This document shows positions 56,460-64,000 of a stretch of DNA of 64,000 nucleotides, one piece after another. The number at the start of each line of letters is the position of its first letter. Position 1 is the first letter of the stretch. The DNA comes from Niveispirillum sp. (lineage in GTDB: Bacteria > Pseudomonadota > Alphaproteobacteria > Azospirillales > Azospirillaceae), in contig NZ_JAGOGJ010000003.1 of NCBI RefSeq assembly GCF_017996735.1, forward strand, positions 1 to 64,000, in the 5' to 3' direction. The position numbers were made by a program, and so were the translations under genes. The notes under the pieces are model-generated. The model was not told where the DNA came from and ran no database searches. It was given only the letters and a program-made list of their open reading frames with translations.

Positions 56460-56933
56460 ATGCAGAAGCCGTTGGATGGGTTGGATTGGCGCATCCTGGA
56501 TTGCCTGCAGAAGGACGGGTCCGCGACGGCGGCGGAAGTGGCCGAGCAGGTGGGGTTGAGCCAGAGCCCCTGCTGGCGCCGTATCCAGCGGCTGGAGGAG
56601 GATGGCATCATCAAGCGGCGCGTGGCCCTGCTGGACCGCAAGGCGGTCGGGCTGAATGTACTGATCTTCAGCCATGTGAAGCTGGAGGCGCATAGCGGTG
56701 ACCTGCTGACCGATTTCCGCGAGGCCATCCGCCGCATCGCGGAGGTTCAGGAATGTTTCGTGCTGATGGGGCAGGTGGATTTTATGCTGCGCATCGTCAC
56801 CAAGGATATCGAGGCCTATGAGGCGCTGTTTTTCGAAAAACTGTCGAAGCTGCCGGGCGTGCGCGAAATCAACAGTATGATCGCCGTTTCCACGGTCAAG
56901 GAGACGACGGAGCTGCCCCTGCCGGGATTGTGA
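56460..56933 (+). CDS. Second Lrp/AsnC family transcriptional regulator
   Basis: 157 residues: helix-turn-helix (LDGLDWRILDCLQKDG, EVAEQVGLSQSPCWRRI) and AsnC ligand domain (about 65-150, with LMGQVDFMLRIVTKD). AAGGGGATAAATT precedes the ATG. It resembles the regulator at 18031 in layout and promoter architecture. Likely targets are the divergent two-gene ACT unit and itself; an amino acid effector is expected for the family. Confidence 0.92.
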   Translation: MQKPLDGLDWRILDCLQKDGSATAAEVAEQVGLSQSPCWRRIQRLEEDGIIKRRVALLDRKAVGLNVLIFSHVKLEAHSGDLLTDFREAIRRIAEVQECFVLMGQVDFMLRIVTKDIEAYEALFFEKLSKLPGVREINSMIAVSTVKETTELPLPGL

Positions 56934-56944
56934 TACCCTGTCCC

Positions 56945-56964
56945 GGTGATCGTAACCGATCACC
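56945..56964. terminator. Hairpin between converging genes
   Basis: GGTGATCG (56945-56952) pairs with CGATCACC (56957-56964) around TAAC, 12 bases past the Lrp stop and in front of the converging MmyB-type gene. No clear U-run. Confidence 0.5.
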
Positions 56965-57021
56965 TTGCCTCCATCACCGGCGGCCCCATCCGTGGCCTGG
57001 CTACGCGCAACGTGGTCTACC

Positions 57022-57840
57022 TCACGCCTCCGGTTCGGGCAGCAGCATGACCAGCCGCAGGTCGGGTCTGGTTTCCACCGACAGGGTCATCTGGCGAAAG
57101 CGCAGCAGGCCCCGCACCGGATGCTGAAACAGCCGTTCGCCGCCTTCGCGGCCCCTGATGTCGGCCCCGGCCCAGCGGCTGGCGAAATCGCGGCTGCCGG
57201 CGCGCAGATCAGCGATCAGGGCGGCAAGGCCAGGATCCTGCAGGTGCCGGCCATGATCGGCACGGAATTCGGCCAATACCCTGGCCACCCGTGCCGGCCA
57301 GTCCACCAGCAGGCGGCGCGCCCCATCATCCAGGAACAGGTAGCGCAGCAGATTGTGCGGGCCCGGCCGGTCCAGCCAGCCGGCGAAAAGTTCCTCCGCC
57401 GGCCCGTTCCAGGCCAGCAGGTCCTGACGATGGTCCAGCGCATAGGCCGGCACCGTCAGGGCGGCCACGGCAGCCCGCAGCCGGCCCTGCTGGGCAGCGG
57501 GATCATCGGCCGTATCGGGCTGTCGCGGGTCGCGGCGGCCCGACAGTTGGAACAGATAGGATCGCTCGGCCGCATTCAGGCGCAGGGTGCGGGCCAGCCG
57601 GTCCAGCGCCTGGGGCGAGGCCTGGATATCGCGCCCCTGTTCCAGCCAGGTCAGCCAGGTGGCGCTGATGCCCGCCAGCATCGCCACCTCCTCCCGCCGC
57701 AAACCGGCAGTGCGGCGGCGGCCAGTGACCGACAGGCCCAGCGCCGCCGGGTCCAGCCGCCCGCGCCGGTCGCGCAGGAAGGCGCCCAACAGGCGACGCT
57801 GGTCATTCACGGTATCGGCGGGCGGCATGGTGGTGTTCAT
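57022..57840 (-). CDS. Helix-turn-helix regulator with MmyB-like ligand domain
   Basis: 272 residues from the ATG at 57840. An XRE-type helix-turn-helix (GLRREEVAMLAGISATWLTW) is followed by the MmyB-like ligand-binding domain (YALDHRQDLLAWNGPAEEL; LLRYLFLDDGARRL; FQHPVRGLLRF). The RTAGLRREE start is characteristic of this group. It diverges from a methyltransferase gene, its probable target; effector unknown. Confidence 0.9.
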   Translation of the reverse strand: MNTTMPPADTVNDQRRLLGAFLRDRRGRLDPAALGLSVTGRRRTAGLRREEVAMLAGISATWLTWLEQGRDIQASPQALDRLARTLRLNAAERSYLFQLSGRRDPRQPDTADDPAAQQGRLRAAVAALTVPAYALDHRQDLLAWNGPAEELFAGWLDRPGPHNLLRYLFLDDGARRLLVDWPARVARVLAEFRADHGRHLQDPGLAALIADLRAGSRDFASRWAGADIRGREGGERLFQHPVRGLLRFRQMTLSVETRPDLRLVMLLPEPEA

Positions 57841-57921
57841 ACCAGGATAATTGCTTATCTTGTACCCGTTTGGACAGAGGCATAAACCGGATGCACCCCC
57901 ATCCCCGACCCGGACCAAACC

Positions 57922-58701
57922 ATGACCCAGCCCCGTGACAGCCAGCACGACCTCGTCGTGCAGCAATTCGGCCCCCGCGCCGCCGCCTATGCCAGCAGCC
58001 CCACCCACGCGGCCGGCCCCGATCTGGCCGCGTTCCAGGCGATATTGCGCGCGGCACCCGTGGGGTCCCTGCTGGACCTGGGCTGCGGCGGCGGGCATGC
58101 CAGCTTCCATGCCGCCCCCCATGCGGGGGAAGTGGTGGCCTATGATCTGTCGGCCGACATGCTGGGCACTGTGGCGACGGGCGCCGCCGCGCGGGGCCTG
58201 ACCAATATCCGCACACAGCAGGGCAGGGCCGAGCAGGTACCCTTCACCGATGACCATTTCGACATGGTGGCCAGCCGCTACAGCGCCCATCACTGGCGTC
58301 AGGTGCCGGTGGCCCTGGCGGAGGCGGCGCGTGTGCTGCGGCCGGGCGGGCGGTTGGTGATGATGGATGTCTTGGCCCCGGCCGACCCGCTGCTGGACAG
58401 CTTCCTGCAAACGGTGGAGATGGTGCGCGACCCCAGCCATGTCCGCGACTATTCCCTGTCGGAATGGCGGGACATGCTGTCGGCGGCGGGTATGACGCCG
58501 CAGGGGCCGGCGGAAACCTACCGCCTGCGCCTTGAGTTCCAGCCCTGGGTAGACCGGATCGGCAGCCCCGAAAGCCACCGCCCGGCCCTGCGGTCCCTGC
58601 TGGCCGGTGCGGCGGCGGAGGTGAAGCAGCATTTCGCGGTGGAGGCGGATGGCAGCTTCACCATCGATACGATGCTGATGGTTGCCGTGAAGGAAAGCTG
58701 A
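57922..58701 (+). CDS. Class I SAM-dependent methyltransferase
   Basis: 259 residues, Methyltransferase_11 type: SAM motif I SLLDLGCGGGHASF, AYDLSADML, then HFDMVASRYSAHHW and ARVLRPGGRLVMMDV. Small-molecule or ubiquinone-like substrate; the match to COQ5/UbiE is only general. Divergent from the MmyB-type regulator, 81 bases between starts. Confidence 0.88.
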   Translation: MTQPRDSQHDLVVQQFGPRAAAYASSPTHAAGPDLAAFQAILRAAPVGSLLDLGCGGGHASFHAAPHAGEVVAYDLSADMLGTVATGAAARGLTNIRTQQGRAEQVPFTDDHFDMVASRYSAHHWRQVPVALAEAARVLRPGGRLVMMDVLAPADPLLDSFLQTVEMVRDPSHVRDYSLSEWRDMLSAAGMTPQGPAETYRLRLEFQPWVDRIGSPESHRPALRSLLAGAAAEVKQHFAVEADGSFTIDTMLMVAVKES

Positions 58702-58750
58702 GGGGAATCGGCGCTTGACTTAGGCGCCGGATCGGCGGCGAGATAATCCT

Positions 58751-59044
58751 ATGATCATTCCGTCGCAACCGCCGCCGCTGCCCACCGCGCAGCCGCCTTC
58801 GACCACGCCGCAGAACAATGCGGCGCTGGCGACGGCTGCCGTTGCCGCACAGAAAATCGCCCGCCCCACCCAGACCCAGACCAAACGCGCCCCGTCGGCC
58901 GTGGCCCAGGGAGAGGCTTCACGCGAAGGCACCGACAGCGCCTTTGTCGGCCGCGCCTATGACAGCGAAGCCGCCGCCGTGGAAGCGCGCACCAACCGCG
59001 CGCCGCCGCGCGGCCGCGGTGATCGCCTGGATGTCAGTGTTTGA
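58751..59044 (+). CDS. Small Ala/Pro/Thr-rich protein, function unknown
   Basis: 97 residues, low-complexity start (PPPLPTAQPPSTTPQNN), no cysteine and no membrane span; the middle contains a helical stretch (AALATAAVAAQKIA) and a charged end. GGCGAGA lies upstream of the ATG. Codon use fits the neighbourhood, but no family is recognised; a disordered cytosolic protein is the best description. Confidence 0.55.
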   Translation: MIIPSQPPPLPTAQPPSTTPQNNAALATAAVAAQKIARPTQTQTKRAPSAVAQGEASREGTDSAFVGRAYDSEAAAVEARTNRAPPRGRGDRLDVSV

Positions 59045-59352
59045 GCTTCAGGGACGTTTCAAAAATTCTCGCGTCGATGGACTCGGGTGCGGGTTTTACT
59101 TATATTGCGAAGGAAGGTGGGACGGAGGTTGCTGCTCCGACCCACCCTCTCCTAGGCCCTTACCCCAGCATGATGGTGACGTGCAGGACACGCCGCCGCC
59201 AGATGGGGATACGGAGCACCAGGAGACACGACAGTTTATGCATGTCGTACCTCTATAGACGGCGGGCAGGGGAATTCCGGTCCGCCGTTTTCATATTCGC
59301 TGTAAATACGATTACAAGTATATGAGATTTCCCCTTAACGGGGAGATCGGCA
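59045..59352. other. Non-coding region with strong hairpins
   Basis: No convincing gene in 308 bases. A large hairpin (GGTGGG-A-CGGAG, 59116-59127, with CTCCG-A-CCCACC, 59135-59146; one A-A mismatch, 7-base loop) and a second stem, ACGGCGG/CCGCCGT (59259-59265, 59282-59288) followed by TTTC, which could end the preceding transcript. The second half is AT-richer. Possible structured RNA or decayed gene. Confidence 0.5.
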
Positions 59353-60381
59353 TCAGAACTGCCAGGTCACGGCCACCGCGCCATATTCGTCGCCTTCCTT
59401 CTGCCCGCTGAACTCGCGGGTCCGGAAGACATGGGTGTAGGTGATGCGGGCGTCATAGATGTTCAGCGCCACACCGGCCTGGACATCCGCGACCCAGACC
59501 TTGCGGTCCACGGACCGGCTGTCGCGGAAGCTGTTGCCATCCAGGAAGATGTTGCGGGCCACGGCCCGGCCGGAGAAGCCCAGGAACCCATAGAAGCCGA
59601 CGGGATGGCGGGCGTCGCGTTCGAAGAAGCCGCTGCCCGGCAGGCTGGGCTGGATGCGGGCCGGCCCGAAATCGGCCGGCAACTGCCACCCCGCCCGCAG
59701 CATGAAGCCCGCATCGGCGTAGGTAGAGATATTGCCGACGGCCCCCCCCACATGCGGCATGATATCCACGCCGAAGCCGGTGCTTTCCAGCAGGTCATAA
59801 CGCCAGGAGCGTTGATAGGTGATGACCAGACCCGGCTCGTTATGCAGTTGCGTGTCCCAGCCCATGGGCTTTGGCGCGTCGGTCAGGCGATGCACGAACT
59901 TCTGCGCCGGTTCAGCCAGCGACGCCGGGCCGACCATGCCCAGCGTCAATTGCACCTGATCCATCCGCCGGTTGGTTTCGTTGATCAGGCCGGCCGACCC
60001 ATGCAGCCAGCCGGCATAGGGCCGTTCCGTCAGGGGCGGGTTGCGGGTTTCGATATCGCTGGGCGTGTACATGTTCTGGCCCAGCGCGAACACGGCCCGC
60101 ACATGGCCATCCTGGGCGAAGAAGGGCACCCAGCGTGCCCAGCGGCGGGTCCAGTCCGGCACCTCGTCCCGCGCCGTGGTCCACACCGCCTGCACCCCGT
60201 TCGTGTAGTGGCGATCCAGGTTGTAGAACAGGTCGTTTTCCAGGATCAGGGTCAGGGTGCCGGTCTGTGCGCCCGCCGTCGGCCCATTAATCTCTGCCCT
60301 ACCCGGCCCGGTCAGGGCCAAGCCGGCCAGCACGCACAGGGACAGAAGGCGGGTGGGACGGGGCATCGTCGGGGTGAGCAT
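59353..60381 (-). CDS. LpxR-family outer-membrane lipid A deacylase
   Basis: 342 residues. Signal peptide (LLSLCVLAGLALTGPGRA), then the LpxR/DUF2219 signature LILENDLFYNLDRHYTNGVQ and repeated amphipathic strands ending in a terminal Phe (AVAVTWQF), as in a 12-strand barrel. LpxR removes the 3'-acyloxyacyl group of lipid A in Salmonella; the same activity here is inferred from family. Start at 60381 or the ATG at 60366; no good ribosome site. Confidence 0.87.
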   Translation of the reverse strand: MLTPTMPRPTRLLSLCVLAGLALTGPGRAEINGPTAGAQTGTLTLILENDLFYNLDRHYTNGVQAVWTTARDEVPDWTRRWARWVPFFAQDGHVRAVFALGQNMYTPSDIETRNPPLTERPYAGWLHGSAGLINETNRRMDQVQLTLGMVGPASLAEPAQKFVHRLTDAPKPMGWDTQLHNEPGLVITYQRSWRYDLLESTGFGVDIMPHVGGAVGNISTYADAGFMLRAGWQLPADFGPARIQPSLPGSGFFERDARHPVGFYGFLGFSGRAVARNIFLDGNSFRDSRSVDRKVWVADVQAGVALNIYDARITYTHVFRTREFSGQKEGDEYGAVAVTWQF

Positions 60382-60438
60382 TGTTCAAATCTGGTTAACG
60401 GGGATGGACTACCTGCACCCGTCCCGCAGTGACGCCCC

Positions 60439-61347
60439 TCACACCGGTGCATTTATGGGCGTGCCCGGCGACAAAGCGAGACCATCCGCCGCACTTCCCA
60501 CCCCCATGAACTGCCGGATCAGGGCAAAGGTGGCGTCGGGATCGTCACGGAAGGTACCGTGCCCGCAATGCGGGAACCGGTGCAGGCGGCTGGTGGCCTT
60601 GGGCAGCAGGGCGATGATTTCTTCCGAACATTCCCAAGGGGTGATCGGGTCCTGATCCCCGCAGAGCACCAGCACGGGGCTGGCTGCTCGCGGCAGGCTG
60701 TCGCGGAAATCCATGCCCCACATTTCCCCGCCCCGACCGGAGAAATGCTGCAGAACCTCTGGCCGCATGATGGACCGCGCCCGGCCCGGCCCGTCCATCG
60801 GGGCCTTCACGGTGTAGAAGGGCATCACCTGCGCGGCATAGGGCAGGACCTTGTCAGCGGAGATGTCGGACCAGAAATCCTGGGCAGCCTGCCCGATCTC
60901 CGGCCCGCCACGCCGGGCGAAGGCCTTCACGATCAGGTCCAGTTGCATGCGCGCCGCCGTGGAGGACAGGACAACCCCCGCCGCATGGCCCGGATGGCGG
61001 CGCATATATTCCATGGCCACAAAGCCGCCGAAGCTGTTGCCCAGCACGAACGGCTTCTCGATGCCCAGCGCGTCGCAGAAACCCTTCACATCATCGGCCC
61101 ATTGCGCCAACGTCCAGGTGGCGGGATCGCTGCCACCGCTGCGCCCCTGGCCGCGATGGTCCAGATAGATCACCTGGGCGTGGTCGGCCAGCGCACCGAA
61201 GGTCGGCTTGAAACTGGCATGATCGAAGCCTGGGCCGCCATGCAGCAGCAGCAGCGTCGGCTTCTTTCGCAAGGACCCGCCATCGGGCACCAGCTCCGCC
61301 CCTTCGACATCGAAATAGAGCGGCGCACCATTGACCATCACCCGCAC
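60439..61347 (-). CDS. Proline-iminopeptidase-like alpha/beta hydrolase
   Basis: 302 residues. The GTG at 61347 is chosen because GGGAG sits 8 bases upstream; an ATG lies three codons later. LLLHGGPGFDHA is the oxyanion-hole motif, GNSFGG holds the nucleophile Ser, GDQDPI the Asp and HCGHGTF the His. The HGGPG form is typical of proline iminopeptidases, but related hydrolases share it. Cytosolic. Confidence 0.87.
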   Translation of the reverse strand: MRVMVNGAPLYFDVEGAELVPDGGSLRKKPTLLLLHGGPGFDHASFKPTFGALADHAQVIYLDHRGQGRSGGSDPATWTLAQWADDVKGFCDALGIEKPFVLGNSFGGFVAMEYMRRHPGHAAGVVLSSTAARMQLDLIVKAFARRGGPEIGQAAQDFWSDISADKVLPYAAQVMPFYTVKAPMDGPGRARSIMRPEVLQHFSGRGGEMWGMDFRDSLPRAASPVLVLCGDQDPITPWECSEEIIALLPKATSRLHRFPHCGHGTFRDDPDATFALIRQFMGVGSAADGLALSPGTPINAPV

Positions 61348-61517
61348 GATCACATCTCCCGGAGACAAGGATTTCACGCAAGCTGGCACGGGGTATAGGC
61401 CGGCTGCAAGGGTTGCCGGCAGAAGGCGGCGGACGTAAAAGCAAAGGCGCTGGGAAACCTTCAATCAAACAGACCGGGCGAAGGCCCGCAATCCAGGCAC
61501 AGGAAGGCAATCGGACA

Positions 61518-63299
61518 ATGGTTCAGAAGACCAGGCGCGGGCTGGCCGCGCTGCTGCTGGGGGCGTTGAGCGTCATGCCGATCATCACGGAAACCGCCGT
61601 CGCCGCCGATTATGTGGACGGTGCGCAGGCCGGGCGCGGTGACCGTCTGGTCGGCGCCAATTTTGCCGGCCGGTCGGAGATCATCGCCAGGAACGGCGCC
61701 GCCGCGACCAGCCAGCCGCTGGCCACCCAGGTCGCTCTCTCGATCCTGCAGCAGGGCGGCAGCGCCGTTGACGCCGCCATTGCCGCCAATGCCACCCTGG
61801 GCCTGGTGGAACCAACGGGCAGCGGCATGGGCGGCGACCTGTTCGCCCTGATCTGGGATCCCAGGCAGAACAAGGTCGTGGGCCTGAACGCCTCTGGCCG
61901 CGCACCGAAGGGCCAGACGCTGGACGATCTGGTCAAGCGTCTGGGACCGGGCAAGATGATCCCGTCACACGGGTCCCTGTCGGTCACCGTTCCCGGCGCC
62001 GTGGCCGGCTGGTTCGAACTGCACAAGAAATACGGCAAGCTGCCCATGGAGAAGGTGCTGGCCCCGGCCATCGCCTATGCCAATGACGGCTTCCCCCTGT
62101 CGCCCTTTATCGCCAAAGGCTGGGCCGCCAATTTCCGCCGCTTCGACCAGATGGGCGGGGTCATCGAGGAATTGGACAATGCCCGGAAGACCTATCTGAT
62201 CGACGGTAAGGCACCCGTCGCGGGTCAGGTATTCCGTAATCCCGATCTGGCCAAGTCGCTTGCCATCGTCGCCAAGGGCGGGCACGACGCCTATTACAAG
62301 GGGCCCATCGCCAAGACCATCGATGCCTATATGAAGCGCATCGGCGGCCCGCTGCGGTATGAGGATTTCGCGGATTTCAAGGCGCAGTGGGTGGAACCCA
62401 TCTCCACCAATTATCGCGGCTACGACATCTGGCAGATCCCGCCCAACGGCCAGGGTCTGGCGACCTTGCAGATGCTGAACATCCTGGAAGGTTACGACCT
62501 GAAGGCCATGGGCCATAACAGCGCCGATTTCATCCATGTCTCGGTGGAGGCCAAGAAGCTGGCCTTTGCCGACCGGTCCCGCTGGTACGCCGACCCCGAA
62601 TTCGTGAAACTGCCCATCAGCACCCTGATTTCCAAGGAATACGCCGCCAAGCGCCGCGCCCAGATCGACATGAAGAAGGCGGGGGCACCGGAAACCGGCA
62701 TCATGCCGGAAAGCCATGACACGATCTTCCTGTCCACCGCCGACAAGGATGGTCTGATGGTGGCGCTGATCCAGTCCAACTATCGCGGCATGGGGTCAGG
62801 CCTGGTGCCCGACGGGCTGGGCTTCATGCTGCAGGACCGTGGCGAGCAATTCGCGCTGGACCCTTCGCATCCCAATGTCTATGCGCCCGGCAAGCGCCCC
62901 TTCCACACCATCATCCCCGGTTTCGTGACCAAGGATAACCAGCCCTTTGCCGCCTATGGCGTGATGGGCGGGGGCATGCAGCCGCAAGGCCATACCCAGG
63001 TCCTGGTCAACATGATCGATTTCGGCATGAATGTGCAGGAAGCGGGCGACGCCGCCCGCTGGCAGCATGAAGGATCGCCCGAACCCACCGGCGAGGCCGG
63101 GGAAGGTATCGGGATCGTTTATGTCGAACAGGGCGTGTCCCCGGCCGTCATCGAAGAGTTGAAGAAGCGCGGCCACAAGGTGGAAGTGAAGCCGGGCCTG
63201 CATTATGGCAGCTATGAAGCCATCGTCCGCGACCATCCCAACGGCGTCTACCGCGCCGGCACGGAGATGCGGGTGGATGGCCACGCGGCCGGGTATTGA
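61518..63299 (+). CDS. Gamma-glutamyltransferase family protein
   Basis: 593 residues from the ATG at 61518 with AGGAAGG. Signal peptide (LAALLLGALSVMPIITETAVA) predicts export to the periplasm. The N-terminal nucleophile fold is clear: GGSAVDAAIAANATLGLVEP, GSGMGGD; self-cleavage should occur before Thr402 (SHDTIFLSTADKDG), with GFMLQDRG and GVMGGGMQPQGH downstream. The residues after the nucleophile (TIFLS, not TTHYS) place it in the YwrD-like subgroup, whose substrate may differ from glutathione. Confidence 0.93.
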   Translation: MVQKTRRGLAALLLGALSVMPIITETAVAADYVDGAQAGRGDRLVGANFAGRSEIIARNGAAATSQPLATQVALSILQQGGSAVDAAIAANATLGLVEPTGSGMGGDLFALIWDPRQNKVVGLNASGRAPKGQTLDDLVKRLGPGKMIPSHGSLSVTVPGAVAGWFELHKKYGKLPMEKVLAPAIAYANDGFPLSPFIAKGWAANFRRFDQMGGVIEELDNARKTYLIDGKAPVAGQVFRNPDLAKSLAIVAKGGHDAYYKGPIAKTIDAYMKRIGGPLRYEDFADFKAQWVEPISTNYRGYDIWQIPPNGQGLATLQMLNILEGYDLKAMGHNSADFIHVSVEAKKLAFADRSRWYADPEFVKLPISTLISKEYAAKRRAQIDMKKAGAPETGIMPESHDTIFLSTADKDGLMVALIQSNYRGMGSGLVPDGLGFMLQDRGEQFALDPSHPNVYAPGKRPFHTIIPGFVTKDNQPFAAYGVMGGGMQPQGHTQVLVNMIDFGMNVQEAGDAARWQHEGSPEPTGEAGEGIGIVYVEQGVSPAVIEELKKRGHKVEVKPGLHYGSYEAIVRDHPNGVYRAGTEMRVDGHAAGY

Positions 63300-63312
63300 T
63301 CAACAGCGCCAA

Positions 63313-63347
63313 CCGGTCTGCCGAGGGTCGGACCCTCGGCAGACCGG
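63313..63347. terminator. Terminator between converging ggt-like and ilvD genes
   Basis: A perfect 15-bp stem (63313-63327 with 63333-63347) around TCGGA, between two converging genes; probably stops transcription from both sides. Confidence 0.85.
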
Positions 63348-63354
63348 CATCAAG

Positions 63355-64000
63355 TTACCGGCGCCGCGTGAGCTGACCCACATCGCGCACCGCCCCCTTG
63401 GCGGCCGAGGTGGTCAGCGCGGCATAGGCCTTCAGCGCCTGCGACACCACACGTTCACGCGGGGCCAACGGCTGCCAGGCAGCCACGCCCTTGGCTTCTT
63501 CCGCCGCGCGGCGACGGGCCAGCTCCTCATCCGACACGGCCAGATGGATGCGGCGGTTGGGGATGTCGATCTCGATCCGGTCGCCTTCCTCCACCAGACC
63601 GATGGTGCCACCCTCGGCGGCTTCCGGGCTGGCATGGCCGATGGACAGGCCCGACGTGCCGCCGGAGAAGCGGCCATCGGTGATCAGGGCGCAGACCTTG
63701 CCCAGACCCTTCGATTTCAGATAGCTGGTCGGGTACAGCATTTCCTGCATGCCCGGCCCACCCTTCGGCCCCTCATAACGGATCAGGACCACGTCGCCGG
63801 CCTGGATGCGGTTGCCCAGGATGGCCGAAACAGCGGCATCCTGGCTTTCGAACACGCGGGCGGGACCGGCGAAGACCAGGGCGGAGGCATCGACGCCCGC
63901 CGTCTTCACGATGCAGCCTTCCTCCGCCAGATTGCCGAACAGCACGGCCAGACCGCCATCCTTGCTGAAGGCGTTCTCGACGGAGCGGATCACGCCCTTG
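63355..64000 (-). CDS. ilvD: Dihydroxy-acid dehydratase, C-terminal part (runs past window end)
   Basis: The last 215 codons; the start lies beyond the window. [23 protein letters not shown] contains the Cys associated with the Fe-S cluster, followed by [27 protein letters not shown] and [18 protein letters not shown], all IlvD/Edd-family blocks. The wording fits IlvD of valine/isoleucine synthesis better than 6-phosphogluconate dehydratase. The C-terminal tail is Arg-rich. Confidence 0.93.
   Translation of the reverse strand, partial: KGVIRSVENAFSKDGGLAVLFGNLAEEGCIVKTAGVDASALVFAGPARVFESQDAAVSAILGNRIQAGDVVLIRYEGPKGGPGMQEMLYPTSYLKSKGLGKVCALITDGRFSGGTSGLSIGHASPEAAEGGTIGLVEEGDRIEIDIPNRRIHLAVSDEELARRRAAEEAKGVAAWQPLAPRERVVSQALKAYAALTTSAAKGAVRDVGQLTRRR

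Noticed and set aside
59041-59325. 94-codon frame starting TTG after the 97-residue gene
   Set aside because: No ribosome site, crosses two strong hairpins and ends in an unrelated hydrophobic tail; kept only as a remnant possibility.

Overview
The window is GC-rich chromosomal DNA from an alphaproteobacterium, most likely Rhodospirillales and plausibly Azospirillaceae. This rests on marker families (TIGR02300, DUF1178, DUF2125, DUF2336, DUF4167), a class I lysyl-tRNA synthetase, an SUV3-type helicase and abundant c-di-GMP proteins. The genus is inference. There is no rRNA, CRISPR array, insertion sequence or prophage. One tRNA gene (Ala, GGC) is present. Most genes are housekeeping; the unusual material lies in a few accessory genes and several structured intergenic stretches.

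Layout. 1-1.5 kb: the front part of a decayed EPSP-synthase-like gene (minus) diverges from a TIGR02300 gene, then tRNA-Ala and a terminator. 1.8-6.3 kb: an RTX protein, a 41-residue membrane protein, a secreted serine protease and a tightly overlapped operon (fliN, an atypical OmpR-type regulator, a DUF882 peptidase, a lipoprotein). 6.4-11 kb: htpG behind a possible heat-shock promoter, a GGDEF-EAL protein and DUF1178. 11.2-15.3 kb: a BsuBI/PstI-type restriction-modification pair abutting an intact aroA. 15.4-19.6 kb: an amidohydrolase, then hppD, an Lrp/AsnC regulator and phhA (phenylalanine to homogentisate). 19.6-26.9 kb: a VOC protein, dapD, a HAD nucleotidase with a repeat-expanded N-terminus, a PAS-GAF-GGDEF sensor, DUF2336, cca, a stack of palindromes and DUF924. 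27-30.7 kb: nadA-nadB-nadC behind paired NadQ-like operators.

30.8-43.1 kb: DUF2125, the SUV3-like helicase with prmC, a VOC protein, DUF4167, a sterol-desaturase-like enzyme, a membrane protein, lysS, a 69-residue protein and rnr. 43.1-47.1 kb: a heavily structured intergenic region with a 28-codon ORF, a sulfite-oxidase-like protein and a 941-residue protein of no recognised family. 47.1-55.6 kb: an MscS channel, a LysE exporter, a propeller-type diguanylate cyclase, a beta-carbonic anhydrase, lolA and a class-I-amidotransferase-like peptidase. 55.6-59 kb: a second Lrp/AsnC gene diverging from an uncharacterised two-gene unit with an ACT-like protein, then an MmyB-type regulator diverging from a methyltransferase. 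59-64 kb: an LpxR-like outer-membrane protein, an alpha/beta hydrolase, a gamma-glutamyltransferase and the C-terminal part of ilvD.

Three observations stand out. First, the ORF at 1-619 resembles the class II (CP4-like) EPSP synthase normal for alphaproteobacteria but has lost every catalytic motif that can be checked, while a complete class-I-looking aroA sits 13 kb away; this reads as gene displacement with the old copy kept as an open frame. Second, the two Lrp/AsnC genes sit in divergent intergenic regions of identical length (142 bp) that share a motif of about 19 bp at the same distance from both start codons; a 14-bp piece of it recurs before phhA. Third, the 941-residue protein and the 28-codon ORF near it have no recognisable family.
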